Source: Brevibacterium gallinarum
GTDB taxonomy: Bacteria > Actinomycetota > Actinomycetes > Actinomycetales > Brevibacteriaceae
NCBI RefSeq assembly: GCF_014836885.1
Contig: NZ_JACSPY010000003.1
Span: 232,786-296,785 of the forward strand
Reading direction: 5' to 3'
DNA length: 64,000 nucleotides
The translations under genes and the position numbers were made by a program. Position 1 is the stretch's first letter. Every line of letters begins with the position of its first letter. Shown here in pieces: positions 29,565-38,754 of this stretch. Below the pieces are notes generated by a model. It searched no databases. It was not told the origin of the DNA and saw only the letters and a program-made list of their open reading frames with translations.

Positions 29565-30134
29565 TCAGCGCGGGACGGTGAGCTGCGGTGGGCTGAGCTC
29601 CTCTGCGCCGGAGTCGCCGACTGCCGGGAGCTTCTCATCTGATCGTAGGTTCGGGCGGACGGCTTCACGCGTATCGGCACGCGGGCCCGGCACCTTTTCT
29701 GCTGAGCCTTCGCTGAGAGCCGGCACCTCGCCGGGGTCGATGACGGACCCGTCGGACAGGCGCAGATACTTCACGTGCGTCGGCTGGTGCATGCCCATCT
29801 CCTCGGCAGCCTTGGTGATCGACTGCGGGCTCTCCCGGTAGGAGATGTCCTCGGTCAGCCGGTCGCGTTCGCTGTGCAGCTGACGCTGCTCGGCGGTGAG
29901 CTTCTCGACCTGGAATGAGCTGTGGGAGATGAAGATGTTGAGCAGCAGCACGGCGACGAGCCCCATGAGCAGTAGCCCGACGAACATGAGGCCGGCCGGT
30001 GTGCGGCGCTTGGCCAGGCCCGGGACGATGAGCTTGAGGCGGGATGCCTCGCTGCGGGTCAGCGGCGCGGTGCGTGAGCGGGCCGTACGGGACGGGGCGG
30101 CGGAGGTCGTGACGGCGCGGGCGACGGGGCTCAT
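29565..30134 (-). CDS. ftsL: FtsL-like septum formation initiator protein
   Basis: This 189-residue bitopic protein lies between rsmH and ftsI, the ftsL position. A basic N-terminus (~1-48) precedes a transmembrane helix (LMFVGLLLMGLVAVLLLNIF), then a short coiled coil (VEKLTAEQRQLHSERDRLTE) of the FtsL/DivIC type. The last ~60 residues are polar and probably disordered. It starts in an ATGA overlap with rsmH. Sequence conservation in this family is low, so the assignment rests on architecture and position. Confidence 0.85.
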   Translation of the reverse strand: MSPVARAVTTSAAPSRTARSRTAPLTRSEASRLKLIVPGLAKRRTPAGLMFVGLLLMGLVAVLLLNIFISHSSFQVEKLTAEQRQLHSERDRLTEDISYRESPQSITKAAEEMGMHQPTHVKYLRLSDGSVIDPGEVPALSEGSAEKVPGPRADTREAVRPNLRSDEKLPAVGDSGAEELSPPQLTVPR

Positions 30135-31165
30135 GAGGAACGGTCACCTTTCATCTGCGATGCTGCTGTCTTCGTGCGGTCCGTTGTCTTCGTGCGGTCC
30201 GTGCGGCGGGCCTTCTGCACGGCCCGCAGGCGCACGGAGGCGGCCCGCGGGTTGCTCTCGATCTCCTCGGCCGCAGCCTTCTCGGCCCCGCGGGTCAGTG
30301 CGGTCAGCCAGGGCTGCAGCTCGGGTGGGATGACCGGCAGGTCGGCCGGTGCCTGGCTCTCCAGACCGGCGCGGAAGGCCCGCTTGACGATCGTGTCCTC
30401 CAGCGACTGGTAGGACTCGACGACGACGACCCCGCCGACATGCACAGCGTCGAGCGCCTGGGTCAGCGCTGAGCGGAGGATGTCGAGTTCGGCGTTGACC
30501 TCGATGCGCAGCGCCTGGAACGTGCGCTTGGCCGGATGCGAGCGGTTGCGCTGCCCGGCTGGCTGCGGGATGACGCGCTGGAGCATCGCCACAAGCTGGT
30601 CGGAGGTCTCCCAGGGCGTCTCGTCCCGGTCGGCCACGATGACGCGGGCGATCTTGCGGGCGTAGCGCTCCTCGCCGTAGTCGCGCAGGATGCGGACCAG
30701 CTCGGCCTCCGGGTAGGTGTTGAGCACCTGCGCGGCAGTGAGCTCATCACCGGGATCCATCCGCATGTCCAGCGGAGCTGAGCGGGCGTAGCTGAAGCCG
30801 CGGGCGTCCTCATCGAGGTGCATCGATGAGACCCCGAGGTCGAACAGCACTCCGCTGACGGCGCTGTGCCCGGCGCGGGCGATGACCGCTGTCAGCTCAT
30901 CGTCGGTGGCGTGGAAAGCTTCGAAGCGCTCTCCGTAGCCGGCCAGCCGCGCGCCTGCGATCTCGAGGGCGTGCGGGTCGCGGTCGATGCCGATGAGCGT
31001 GGCCTGCGGGAAGACTTCGAGGATGCCCTCGCTGTGCCCACCTGCCCCGAGCGTCGCGTCGACGATGACCGGGGTGATGCCCTCCGCCTCGGCGGCGGTG
31101 ACCCCATGGCCGAGGAGCTGGACGCAGCGCTCAAGCAGGACGGGGGTGTGCGGTGCCTGTGCCAT
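30131..31165 (-). CDS. rsmH: 16S rRNA (cytosine-1402-N4)-methyltransferase
   Basis: This 344-residue SAM-dependent methyltransferase modifies 16S rRNA C1402. The SAM-binding loop is IVDATLGAGGHSEGIL, followed by LIGIDRDPHALEIA, GVLFDLGVSSMHLDEDARGFS and the family motif DMRMDP. AGGAGGAGAC directly precedes the ATG. It is the second gene of the dcw cluster, 180 bases after mraZ. Confidence 0.96.
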   Translation of the reverse strand: MAQAPHTPVLLERCVQLLGHGVTAAEAEGITPVIVDATLGAGGHSEGILEVFPQATLIGIDRDPHALEIAGARLAGYGERFEAFHATDDELTAVIARAGHSAVSGVLFDLGVSSMHLDEDARGFSYARSAPLDMRMDPGDELTAAQVLNTYPEAELVRILRDYGEERYARKIARVIVADRDETPWETSDQLVAMLQRVIPQPAGQRNRSHPAKRTFQALRIEVNAELDILRSALTQALDAVHVGGVVVVESYQSLEDTIVKRAFRAGLESQAPADLPVIPPELQPWLTALTRGAEKAAAEEIESNPRAASVRLRAVQKARRTDRTKTTDRTKTAASQMKGDRSS

Positions 31166-31345
31166 GTCTCCTCCTCTGCATCGTCGAGCGGTGATGGTGC
31201 TGGTCGCGGTGGTGCGCGGTGCCGCTGGGACCAGAACCTCGTCCGCCTGTGCCCTGCCACCGGGGAAGTGCGTCAGGACCGGAGGGCTTTGGAACCGGGG
31301 AAGTATCCCAAAACCACCAGGCGGGCGAGGATCTCAGCCCAGCGA

Positions 31346-31777
31346 CTAGATCACACCGGGAATCACCTCGTCGGACCGATCGGCGAAGCCCTGCTCGGTC
31401 TCTGCCAGGTAGGTCTCCCATGTCGGTGCATCCCAGATCTCTGCACGGTTGCCCATGCCGATGACTGCGACGTCGCGATCCAGGCCGGCGTAGCGGCGCA
31501 GGATCTGCGGAACGGTGATGCGCCCCTGCTTATCCGGTTGTTCTGCGGAGGCTCCGGAGAGGAAGACGCGCAGGTAGTCCCGCGCCTCCTTGCTCGTCAT
31601 CGGCGCCGATCGCATCTGCTCGTGGACGGTCTCGAACTCCCGCGTGGAGAACAGGGTGAGGCAGCGCTCCTGGCCGCGGGTGAGAACGAGACCGTTCTCA
31701 AGCTCGTTGCGAAACTTCGCAGGCAGGATGAGCCGACCTTTGTCATCAAGGCGCAGGAGATGCGTCCCCAAGAACAT
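31346..31777 (-). CDS. mraZ: Transcriptional regulator MraZ
   Basis: This 143-residue protein of the MraZ/AbrB swapped-hairpin family regulates the dcw operon it heads. Two repeats are visible, each with the DKxGRxxxP signature: [13 protein letters not shown] (about 10-22) and [18 protein letters not shown]. The ATG at 31777 has AAAGGGG eight bases upstream. Direct TGG repeats with 10-bp spacing just upstream look like its own operator. Confidence 0.95.
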   Translation of the reverse strand: MFLGTHLLRLDDKGRLILPAKFRNELENGLVLTRGQERCLTLFSTREFETVHEQMRSAPMTSKEARDYLRVFLSGASAEQPDKQGRITVPQILRRYAGLDRDVAVIGMGNRAEIWDAPTWETYLAETEQGFADRSDEVIPGVI

Positions 31778-31815
31778 GTCGCTCACCCCTTTCGAAACCA
31801 CCCGGTTCCGATAGC

Positions 31816-31851
31816 AACCACTGTACTCCACTTCCCCCCACCTTTTCTATA
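31816..31851 (-). promoter_or_regulatory. Candidate mraZ promoter (-10) and MraZ operator with three TGG repeats
   Basis: On the minus strand, TGG triplets begin at 31840, 31830 and 31820, exactly 10 bases apart, in the order TGGGG-N5-TGGAG-N5-TGGTT. This matches the known MraZ site layout of three TGGGN direct repeats separated by five bases. TATAGA at 31851-31846 just upstream is a plausible -10, so bound MraZ would cover the start of transcription. No good -35 is visible. Confidence 0.65.
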
Positions 31852-32168
31852 CACCTGCCTATCTATGGCGGCTTTCTCGATGTTTCCGCTGGTCAGACTG
31901 GTGGTAGAAAGTGGGGTTTTTGGGTAGAGAATCCGCGCCCGAGGCCGTGGCTGGGCGGGCAGCAGTGCGCTTCGGGCCGTCGCCGAGGCGGTCGCGGGCC
32001 TGAAACGGCAGGTTCTGGGGGCGGTGCGGAGAGATGTGGGGTGACCGGTGGTGGGAAGTGGGGTGGCCGGTGGAGGGGGGTGGGGTGAGGGGTGGTGAGG
32101 GGTGGGGTGAGGGGTGGCAGAGCCGGGTGAGGTGGAGTCGAACCGCCTCGTCGGGGACAATGGAGCCT
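31852..32168. other. Non-coding divergent region between mraZ and the MoxR operon
   Basis: About 390 bases separate the mraZ and moxR start codons, and no believable gene lies here. The part next to mraZ holds its promoter and operator, the middle (31900-32030) is GC-rich with no feature I recognise, and the part next to moxR is a G-rich tandem repeat array. Confidence 0.6.
32036..32123 (+). repeat. Four tandem 22-bp G-rich repeats
   Basis: Imperfect copies start at 32036, 32058, 32080 and 32102, an exact 22-bp period, each with the core GTGGGGTGRSSGGTGG. The array ends about 45 bp before the moxR start. TGG triplets recur at alternating 12- and 10-bp spacing (32037, 32049, 32059, 32071, 32081, 32093, 32103, 32115). 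The G-runs could also fold into G-quadruplexes on the plus strand. Confidence 0.85.
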
Positions 32169-33290
32169 ATGAGCATTCCGAGCGATCCGCAGCAGCCGCT
32201 TTCGCGCCGTCAGGCCCGCGAGTCCGGCTATCCCGTCCCACAGTCGCAGCAGCCCGCCCACGGTTCATCAGCGGTCGGGTCGCAGCCGAGCGGGGCCCAG
32301 GCGCCGTTCATCAGCAGCCAGCCGGCGGCTCCGGCCGGACGGCAGGGTGTCGATCCGCGCATCCAGCATGTTCAGCGCATCGCCGAGAACGCCCGCCGCG
32401 CGATGAACTCGGTGCTCGACGGCAAGGACCGGGTCGTGCAGATCGCACTCATCACGCTGCTGGCCGGCGGCCACCTGCTGCTCGAAGACGTTCCCGGTGT
32501 CGGCAAGACGCTGCTGGCCAAGTCGCTCGGCCGCGTCGTCGACGGTTCGGTCAAGCGCATCCAGTTCACCCCGGATCTGCTGCCCAGCGATGTCATCGGC
32601 GTCAACCTGTTCAACCAGGAGTCACGCCACTTCGAGTTCCGGCCCGGGCCGGTGTTCGCCAACATCGTCATCGCCGATGAGATCAACCGCGCCTCACCCA
32701 AGACCCAGTCGGCGATGCTGGAGTGCATGGCCGAATCGCAGGCCAGCATCGACGGCACCACCTATCCGCTGCCGGCGCCATTCATGGTCGTCGCCACCCA
32801 GAACCCCATCGACATGGAGGGCACCTACTCGCTGCCGGAGGCGCAGCGCGACCGCTTCACCGCCCGAGTCTCGATCGGCTACCCGGATCAGGCCTCGGAG
32901 ATCGAGCTGCTCGACCACCACGTCGACCACGACCCACTGGCCAAGCTGCCGGCGGTGACCTCGCTCGAGGAGATCATGCAGGCCCGCGAGATCGTCCGCC
33001 ACATCGGCGCCACCCACGAGCTGCGCGCCTACATCGTCGCTCTGCTCGAGGCCACCCGCAGCGACCCGGCCGTCGCACTCGGCTCCTCCCCGCGCGGCGG
33101 GGTGCAGCTGTTGCGCGCAGCGAAGGCGCACGCAGTGCTGCACGGCCGCGGCTACGCCACCCCCGCCGATGTGCAGGCGCTGGCCGTCGACGTGCTCGCC
33201 CACCGGATCATCACCCATGACGGTGAGGACCACGAACACGCAGCGGAGATCATCCGGGCGACGCTGAGCCGCACGCCCGTGCGCTCATGA
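32169..33290 (+). CDS. MoxR-family AAA+ ATPase
   Basis: This 373-residue AAA+ ATPase probably acts as a chaperone for assembling or activating partner proteins. A Gln/Pro/Ser-rich N-terminus (~1-60) precedes Walker A LEDVPGVGKTLLAKSL, Walker B FANIVIADEINRASPKTQSA and sensor region VVATQNPIDMEGTYSLPEAQ. The lid domain contains GSSPRGGVQLLRAAKA. An in-frame ATG at 32160 would add MEP; neither start has an ideal ribosome site. It forms an overlapping operon with a DUF58 protein and a transglutaminase, the conserved MoxR-DUF58-TgpA set. Confidence 0.9.
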   Translation: MSIPSDPQQPLSRRQARESGYPVPQSQQPAHGSSAVGSQPSGAQAPFISSQPAAPAGRQGVDPRIQHVQRIAENARRAMNSVLDGKDRVVQIALITLLAGGHLLLEDVPGVGKTLLAKSLGRVVDGSVKRIQFTPDLLPSDVIGVNLFNQESRHFEFRPGPVFANIVIADEINRASPKTQSAMLECMAESQASIDGTTYPLPAPFMVVATQNPIDMEGTYSLPEAQRDRFTARVSIGYPDQASEIELLDHHVDHDPLAKLPAVTSLEEIMQAREIVRHIGATHELRAYIVALLEATRSDPAVALGSSPRGGVQLLRAAKAHAVLHGRGYATPADVQALAVDVLAHRIITHDGEDHEHAAEIIRATLSRTPVRS

Positions 33291-34435
33291 GGCTCACCAC
33301 CTCGGGGTTCGTCTTCCTCATCGCCGGCATCGCGCTCATCATCGCGGCATACCGGTTCTCACTGCCGGGCATGCTGCCGGCTGGGATCCTGCTCATCGGC
33401 CTCGTCGCCCTCAGCCTGCTGCTGGCGGTCATCACGAGCCGCCGGATGGAGGTCGCGCTCACCGCGGCCGTGCGCAGCGTCGACGGCACCCCCGTCGCCG
33501 AGGTGGGCCGCCCGCTGCTGTTGCGCGCGGCCCTGCGCAACCGCACCCCGCTGCCGATCGGCCCCTTCGGCGTCGACCTGACCTTCCGGCCGGGCCTCGG
33601 TGAGGACCAGGGCGTCCGGGTACCGGGCATCAGCGCCTCGTCCTCGGTGACCGTCGAGGCCGAATGCACGCCCACCCAGCGCGGGGTCAGCGGTGTCGAC
33701 GGAGTGGCTGTGTCCTTCGAAGGTCCCTTCGGTCTCTCAGCGGTCTCGCACACGCTGTTGCGCGGCTTCGATATCGCCGTCGCCCCGCGCCTGGAGCAGA
33801 TGCCGCGCCCGCCCAAGGCCGGGCTCGCCCAGCCGATGGCCGACACCTCGCGTGCGCTGCGCGGGGGCACGAGCCGCGACTTCGACACCCGCGAGTACGT
33901 CCCCGGCGACGACCTGCGCCATATCCACTGGTCCTCCACTGCCCGCCACGATGAGCTCATGGTCCGCCACGAGGCTGAGGAGGAGCATCCCTTCGCTGTC
34001 ATCCTCCTCGACACCGCAGGTGCCGGTGACCATCCCGATCCGGCCGCCGAGGTGCTCATCTCGGCTGTCCAGTCGCTGGCCTCGGTGTACTTCTCGGCCG
34101 GCTACGAGGTGCTGTGCTGCATCGACGGCACGCTGCATCCGGTGCGTGAGACCCGCGGGGCCGAGCGGCTGCGCCTGGCTCTGGCCAGCTATGAAACCGG
34201 CGGCACCGCGCTGCCGGGCACCCTTCGCGGAGTCTCGGGAGCTGCCGATGTCGCGGTATGCGCGATGACCCCGCAGCGGGCGAGCGCACTGGAATCGGCC
34301 TTACCGCGCGGCACCCGCAGCCGCCGGCTCATCGCCGCAGACCTCGACCTCGACGCCGGCGGCGTCGACGGTGTGTTCGCCACCGGGCATGCGATCCCGC
34401 AGGAATGGAAGCGATTGGGAAGGAGGCGCAGGTGA
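33287..34435 (+). CDS. DUF58 domain-containing membrane protein
   Basis: This 382-residue protein has two N-terminal transmembrane segments (about 6-24 and 28-48). Its DUF58 domain, a degenerate von Willebrand A-like fold, carries the motif DTREYVPGDDLRHIHWSSTA. It starts in an ATGA overlap with the MoxR ATPase and ends in a GTGA overlap with the transglutaminase. Co-occurrence of the three suggests a membrane complex near the cell wall, but substrate and purpose are not known. Confidence 0.9.
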   Translation: MRLTTSGFVFLIAGIALIIAAYRFSLPGMLPAGILLIGLVALSLLLAVITSRRMEVALTAAVRSVDGTPVAEVGRPLLLRAALRNRTPLPIGPFGVDLTFRPGLGEDQGVRVPGISASSSVTVEAECTPTQRGVSGVDGVAVSFEGPFGLSAVSHTLLRGFDIAVAPRLEQMPRPPKAGLAQPMADTSRALRGGTSRDFDTREYVPGDDLRHIHWSSTARHDELMVRHEAEEEHPFAVILLDTAGAGDHPDPAAEVLISAVQSLASVYFSAGYEVLCCIDGTLHPVRETRGAERLRLALASYETGGTALPGTLRGVSGAADVAVCAMTPQRASALESALPRGTRSRRLIAADLDLDAGGVDGVFATGHAIPQEWKRLGRRRR

Positions 34436-36645
34436 ACTCGCGTCTGTGGATCGGCACACTGGCCGTCATCGCCTCGATGTCCCTGCTGGCAGTGGCGATG
34501 TCGAGTGTGTTCATCGACTTCAACTGGCTGCCGCCGGTGCTCATCATCGTGCTCGTCGTCGCACTCTCCGGTGCGCTGCTGCGCATGAGCTCCCGGATCC
34601 AGGCTTCCGGCCTGACGGTGCTGCTGCAGCTGGTCATCGGCCTCATCACCGTCCTCATCCTGTGTGTGCCGCACACCCTGGCGTTCGGGATCCTGCCGAC
34701 GCCGGCATCGATGTTCGAGCTGTTCGCCCAGCTCGGCACCGGCATCGATGACATGTACAAGGTCATCGCGCCTGCCGATTCGACTCCCGGGTTCACCACG
34801 ATCCTCATCGTCGGCTTCGGCCTCATCACCATGCTCATCGACGGGCTCGTCTCCGACCTGCACGTGCCCAAAGTCGCCGGCGTGCTGCTGCTGCTCGTCT
34901 ACTGCATCCCGGTGTTCCTGGCCCCCAACGAGCTGCGCTGGTGGCACTTCGCCGCCGTCGGAGCCGCCTTCATCGTGCTCATGCTCACCCCGTACTTCGA
35001 GCAGGCGGAGTCGTTCGGCCCGCTGCCCCCGCTGCTGGCCGGCGGTCTGGCGCTGCTGCTCGGCGTCGGCATCCCAGTGCTGCTGCCGGATGTCTCGGTG
35101 CGTCCGCCCCGGCAGTCGCAGCTTGCCGACATCACCGTCGTCAACCCGTTCCTCGACCTGCGCAGCAACCTCGCTGATCAGAGTGACAAACCGGTCTTCG
35201 CCTATTCCAGCAGCGACCCGCTGCAACCGCCGATCCGGCTGACCTCGGTCTCGGAGTTCGACGGGCAGACGTGGAAGCCCGCAGAGTTCGACATCGATCC
35301 CTTCGCCATCGCCGTTGACGGGCTGCCGAACCCGCAGGGCGTCAGCACCGACACGACGACGACGGAGCAGACGATGAATGTCAACGTCGGCGGCTTCGAT
35401 CAGTCCTATCTGCCCGCCCCCTACGCACCGGCGCAGGTCGACGGGGTGTCACGGCGCTGGATCTTCGACAAGGACACGCTCACGATCGTCGGCAACGGAG
35501 AGATCGCCGCCGATCAGGAGTACAGCGTCACCTACACCTCGGTCGAGCCGACTGCGGAGGAGCTCGAGTCCTCCGAGCCGGTGACGGCCGGCCAGTTCGC
35601 CGACACCCTCGCACTGCCCGATGACATGCCCAGCGTCGTCAGCGATACCGCTGACGAGGTCACCGCCGGCGCCCGCAACCAGTGGGAGCAGGCCGTGATG
35701 CTGCAGGAGTACTTCCGCTCTGATCAGTTCGAGTACTCCCTCGACGCACCGGAAGAGGCCTCCAGCGATGCGATCGCCGACTTCCTGTCTGAGAAGTCCG
35801 GCTACTGTGTGCAGTTCTCCGGAGCGATGACGGCGATGGCGCGCTCGCTCGGCATCCCTGCGCGCATCGCCGTCGGGTTCGCTCCCGGTGAGGAGACCGG
35901 GGAGAACGCCTACGAAGTGGCGATGTCGGATGCGCATGCGTGGCCGGAGCTGTACTTCGACGGCATCGGCTGGGTGCGCTTCGAGCCCACCCCCGGCGGC
36001 CCGGCCGGCACTCCCCCGCCGTGGTCGCAGACCGACGGCAGCGCAGGTGCTGAAGATGAGCCGACGGAAGAGCCGACCGAGGAGGCCACAGAAGAGGCCA
36101 CCGAGGAGCCGACAGCTGCAGAGACCACCCCGGCAGCCGAAGACGAGACCGCCGGAGCTGACGCTGAGGCCGACGGCATGCCTCTGTGGTGGATCCCAGT
36201 GGCGGTTCTGGCGCTGCTCCTGCTGGCCGCGCTGCCGGCGCTGGTGCGCATCCTGCAGCGCCGCAAGCGTCTGGGTGAGCCGCTTGATCCCGAGGCGGTG
36301 TGGGAGGAGATCCATGCGCTCGGCGTCGACTACAAGCTGGCACCGGCCGCCTCGCTGCCGGTGCGCGACCACCTCGATGAGCTGCGAGCTGCAGTGGCCG
36401 AGCAGTCGTCAGATGCCAATGCCGACTACCTGCCGGCTGTGTTCGAGGATCTCGGGGAGGCTGTGGACCAGGCACGCTATCTCGACCGGTCGCGCAGCGA
36501 CCTGAAGCATGCGGCACCGCACATCGACAAGGCCGGGATCGACGAGGCCGTCGAGTCGGTCCGCGCGCACTACGACCGTGTGACGCCGCGCAGCACGTCG
36601 CTGCTCGCCCGCCTGTGGCCGGCCAGCGTGTTCCACCGCCGCTAG
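34432..36645 (+). CDS. TgpA-type membrane transglutaminase-like protein
   Basis: This 737-residue membrane protein has about six N-terminal transmembrane helices (1-215), a large extracellular part with a transglutaminase-like domain, and one C-terminal transmembrane helix (about 585-605) before a DUF4129-like cytoplasmic tail. The catalytic Cys459 is in SGYCVQFSGAM and His502 in SDAHAWPELYF; FEPTPG follows. A Glu/Thr-rich stalk (DEPTEEPTEEATEEATEEPT) separates the domain from the last helix. The GTG start has a perfect AAGGAGG five bases upstream and overlaps the DUF58 stop. Confidence 0.9.
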   Translation: MNSRLWIGTLAVIASMSLLAVAMSSVFIDFNWLPPVLIIVLVVALSGALLRMSSRIQASGLTVLLQLVIGLITVLILCVPHTLAFGILPTPASMFELFAQLGTGIDDMYKVIAPADSTPGFTTILIVGFGLITMLIDGLVSDLHVPKVAGVLLLLVYCIPVFLAPNELRWWHFAAVGAAFIVLMLTPYFEQAESFGPLPPLLAGGLALLLGVGIPVLLPDVSVRPPRQSQLADITVVNPFLDLRSNLADQSDKPVFAYSSSDPLQPPIRLTSVSEFDGQTWKPAEFDIDPFAIAVDGLPNPQGVSTDTTTTEQTMNVNVGGFDQSYLPAPYAPAQVDGVSRRWIFDKDTLTIVGNGEIAADQEYSVTYTSVEPTAEELESSEPVTAGQFADTLALPDDMPSVVSDTADEVTAGARNQWEQAVMLQEYFRSDQFEYSLDAPEEASSDAIADFLSEKSGYCVQFSGAMTAMARSLGIPARIAVGFAPGEETGENAYEVAMSDAHAWPELYFDGIGWVRFEPTPGGPAGTPPPWSQTDGSAGAEDEPTEEPTEEATEEATEEPTAAETTPAAEDETAGADAEADGMPLWWIPVAVLALLLLAALPALVRILQRRKRLGEPLDPEAVWEEIHALGVDYKLAPAASLPVRDHLDELRAAVAEQSSDANADYLPAVFEDLGEAVDQARYLDRSRSDLKHAAPHIDKAGIDEAVESVRAHYDRVTPRSTSLLARLWPASVFHRR

Positions 36646-36680
36646 TCAGCCGACGCAGGCATCACCTGCGTTGTGCGCAC

Positions 36681-36725
36681 AGCATCCGGCCGGGTCCCGC
36701 AGAGCGCGGGGCCCGGCTGGATGCT
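36681..36725 (+). terminator. Long hairpin after the transglutaminase gene
   Basis: An imperfect 20-bp inverted repeat (36681-36700 and 36706-36725) with a 5-base loop lies 36 bases after the stop. No U-run follows, but the stem is very stable and probably ends the MoxR operon. Confidence 0.5.
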
Positions 36726-36872
36726 CATTCCGGCATCGGCCCGCGCTCTGATTTCACGGAACCCGGTCACGCTCTGCTGGGATCCGCGGCAGGCACGTCT
36801 GCTGGCGTCCTCGGAAGGGCTTCTGCTGGGAGCTGTTCGAACGGGCGTGGTGGCACCGGTGAGGAAAAGAAA

Positions 36873-36902
36873 AGATCCCGCCGGCAATGCCGAGCGGGAT
36901 CT
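36873..36902 (-). terminator. Intrinsic terminator for the DUF3040 gene
   Basis: A 9-bp stem, AGATCCCGC/GCGGGATCT, with an inner CGGC/GCCG pairing is followed on the minus strand by CTTTTCTTTTCCTC. It lies 28 bases downstream of the DUF3040 stop. Confidence 0.8.
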
Positions 36903-36929
36903 GTCGTCAGGCGATAAGGGGCCGGCGGA

Positions 36930-37340
36930 TCATTCTCCGCGGCGGCGCTTCTCCCAGCGATCTTCGAGTCGGTCCATGAAGTTGCTGGATCCTGCAGTGC
37001 TGCCGGCCGAGGCCTTGGCGGTGGTGGCGTTGTGCACACTGTCCGTCGGTGCACTGCCGGAGCCGCCGTTGACGGCCCAGTAACCTCCGGCGACCATCAC
37101 GGCGAATCCGATCACACCGCCGACGGCGCCGAAGGGCATGCCGAAGAAATAGATGGAGGCAATCGTGATGGCGATGCCCGCCAGCAGGCCGAGCACGCCG
37201 ATGACGAACCGCTTGGCTGAAACCGATCCCCCGCCGGACGGACGCGGCTGCGAGATGTTCTGGGCAAAGCGGGGGTCCTCACTGCGCAGCTGCTGCTCAA
37301 GCTGGTCCAGTAGCTGCTGTTCATGTTCTGAGAGTGGCAT
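36930..37340 (-). CDS. DUF3040 domain-containing membrane protein
   Basis: This 136-residue protein begins with the DUF3040 signature MPLSEHEQQLLDQLEQQL, then EDPRFA. Two transmembrane segments follow (about 45-65 and 70-88) and a polar tail. The family is restricted to Actinobacteria and usually sits beside the mraZ region; its function is not known. AAGGGGG precedes the ATG. It is a single-gene transcript with its own terminator. Confidence 0.9.
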   Translation of the reverse strand: MPLSEHEQQLLDQLEQQLRSEDPRFAQNISQPRPSGGGSVSAKRFVIGVLGLLAGIAITIASIYFFGMPFGAVGGVIGFAVMVAGGYWAVNGGSGSAPTDSVHNATTAKASAGSTAGSSNFMDRLEDRWEKRRRGE

Positions 37341-37476
37341 GGTAGCCCCCTTCACCTGCGCGCTCGAAAAGTCGTACCTCAATGATAGTCCTTTCGGCCC
37401 CGTTTCGGCATCTCGGAATCGAGCTGGCGACCATACTCTGACCAGGTTCACAGCCCAGACGCCACCGGATGGGAGA

Positions 37477-38727
37477 TCACTGCCCGTCGGTCGTCTCCCG
37501 ACGCCTCGGTTCCAGCAAGGACGCCTGCCCGATAACGGTGCTGCCGAACTTTCTGCGCACCTCGTCGAGGGCGAGTTCGGCATCGCGCGGAGAGCGGTCG
37601 GGCTCATCGAGAGTAGCCTGTCGTCCGGCAGCATCGCGATCGATGACATCGGCGGCGCGCAGACCCAGCAGGCGGACCGGTTCGCGGTGCTCGGAATAGA
37701 GGCGCCGGAGCAGCGGCAGCAGCGCGGCATGGATCTCAGCTGCCACATCGGTCGGCGCCGGGAGCGTGATCTGCCGGCTGAAGGTGCGGAAGTCGTGCAG
37801 CCGGAACTTCAGCCCGACAGTCCCTGCCACGATCTCCTCGCGGCGCAGCCGCCCAGCCACGCCGTTGGCCAGTCTCAGCAGTTCGCGCTCGAGGCTGGGC
37901 AGGTCGGCGATGTCGGCAGGGAATGTGCGTTCGGCGCTGACGGTGTGCTCTTTGGCGGAGTCGCGGATGGTGCGCGAGTCGATGCCGCGGGCGAATCCGT
38001 GCACAGTGGCGCCGAAGGACCCGAGCGTCTGCGCCGCCCAGCCGGCATCGGCGTCGGCCAGCTGACCGATCGTGGTGATGCCGTACCTGCGCAGGGTCTC
38101 CTGCAGCTTCGCTCCCACCCCGGGCAGCGCCTCGATCGGCATCGGGGCGAGGAACTGCTGTGTCTGCGCGACGGGGACGACGAGCAGCCCGTCGGGCTTG
38201 GCCCGGGCGGAGGCGAGTTTGGCCACCACCATCGTCGCAGCCACCCCGATCGAGGCGGTCAGCCCGGTGCGCGCGGTGATCTCAGCGCGCAGCCCGGCTG
38301 CGATATCGGCGGGCCGGCCGAGCCGGCGCAGCGCGGAGGTGACGTCGACATACCCTTCGTCGACGCTGACCTTGGTGAACTCGTCGGTCACCTCGGCGAT
38401 GATGTCGAAGACCTGCCGCGAGTAGTGCGAGTAGGCACCGCGCGAGGGCGGGATGACGGTGGCCTGCGGGCACAGCTGCACTGCACGCGACATCGGCATC
38501 GCGGCGTGGATGCCGTACTCGCGGGCCTCATAGCTGGCTGAAACACAGACCCCGCGGCCGGCGCGGCCGCCGACGATGACCGGTGTGCCGCGCAGCTCGG
38601 GCCGGGTGAGCAGTTCGACGGAGACGAAGAAGGCGTCCATGTCCAGGTGGAGCATGGTGCATCCGGTGTCGTCGGTGCCGAGCGCCGCGAGATCTCCGCC
38701 TGAGCGGGCGAGCTGCTTTCGACTCAT
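37477..38727 (-). CDS. dinB: DNA polymerase IV (Y-family translesion polymerase)
   Basis: This 416-residue error-prone polymerase copies damaged templates. Catalytic carboxylates are in HLDMDAFFVSVE and KVSVDEGYVDVT (commonly SxDEAYLD), with the SYEAREYGIHAAMPM finger motif and the IGVAATMVVAKLAS palm segment. The helix-hairpin-helix is near LPGVGAKLQETL. The C-terminus ends without an obvious clamp-binding consensus, although QASLLEPR is near the end. CAGGAGAGAC precedes the ATG. It is divergent from the lipoprotein gene, with only 27 bases between starts. Confidence 0.93.
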   Translation of the reverse strand: MSRKQLARSGGDLAALGTDDTGCTMLHLDMDAFFVSVELLTRPELRGTPVIVGGRAGRGVCVSASYEAREYGIHAAMPMSRAVQLCPQATVIPPSRGAYSHYSRQVFDIIAEVTDEFTKVSVDEGYVDVTSALRRLGRPADIAAGLRAEITARTGLTASIGVAATMVVAKLASARAKPDGLLVVPVAQTQQFLAPMPIEALPGVGAKLQETLRRYGITTIGQLADADAGWAAQTLGSFGATVHGFARGIDSRTIRDSAKEHTVSAERTFPADIADLPSLERELLRLANGVAGRLRREEIVAGTVGLKFRLHDFRTFSRQITLPAPTDVAAEIHAALLPLLRRLYSEHREPVRLLGLRAADVIDRDAAGRQATLDEPDRSPRDAELALDEVRRKFGSTVIGQASLLEPRRRETTDGQ

Positions 38728-38742
38728 GTCTCTCCTGGGCGC

Positions 38743-38748
38743 TAGTCT
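38743..38748 (+). promoter_or_regulatory. -10 element for a leaderless lipoprotein transcript
   Basis: TAGTCT ends six bases before the ATG at 38755, placing the transcription start at the start codon. TTCGAC at 38718-38723 is a weak -35. No ribosome site lies upstream of the ATG, which supports a leaderless mRNA. Confidence 0.5.
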
Positions 38749-38754
38749 GGAAGC

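Noticed and set aside
32036..32123. G-rich repeats as a CRISPR array
   Set aside because: The units are contiguous 22-bp imperfect repeats with no unique spacers and no cas genes nearby.
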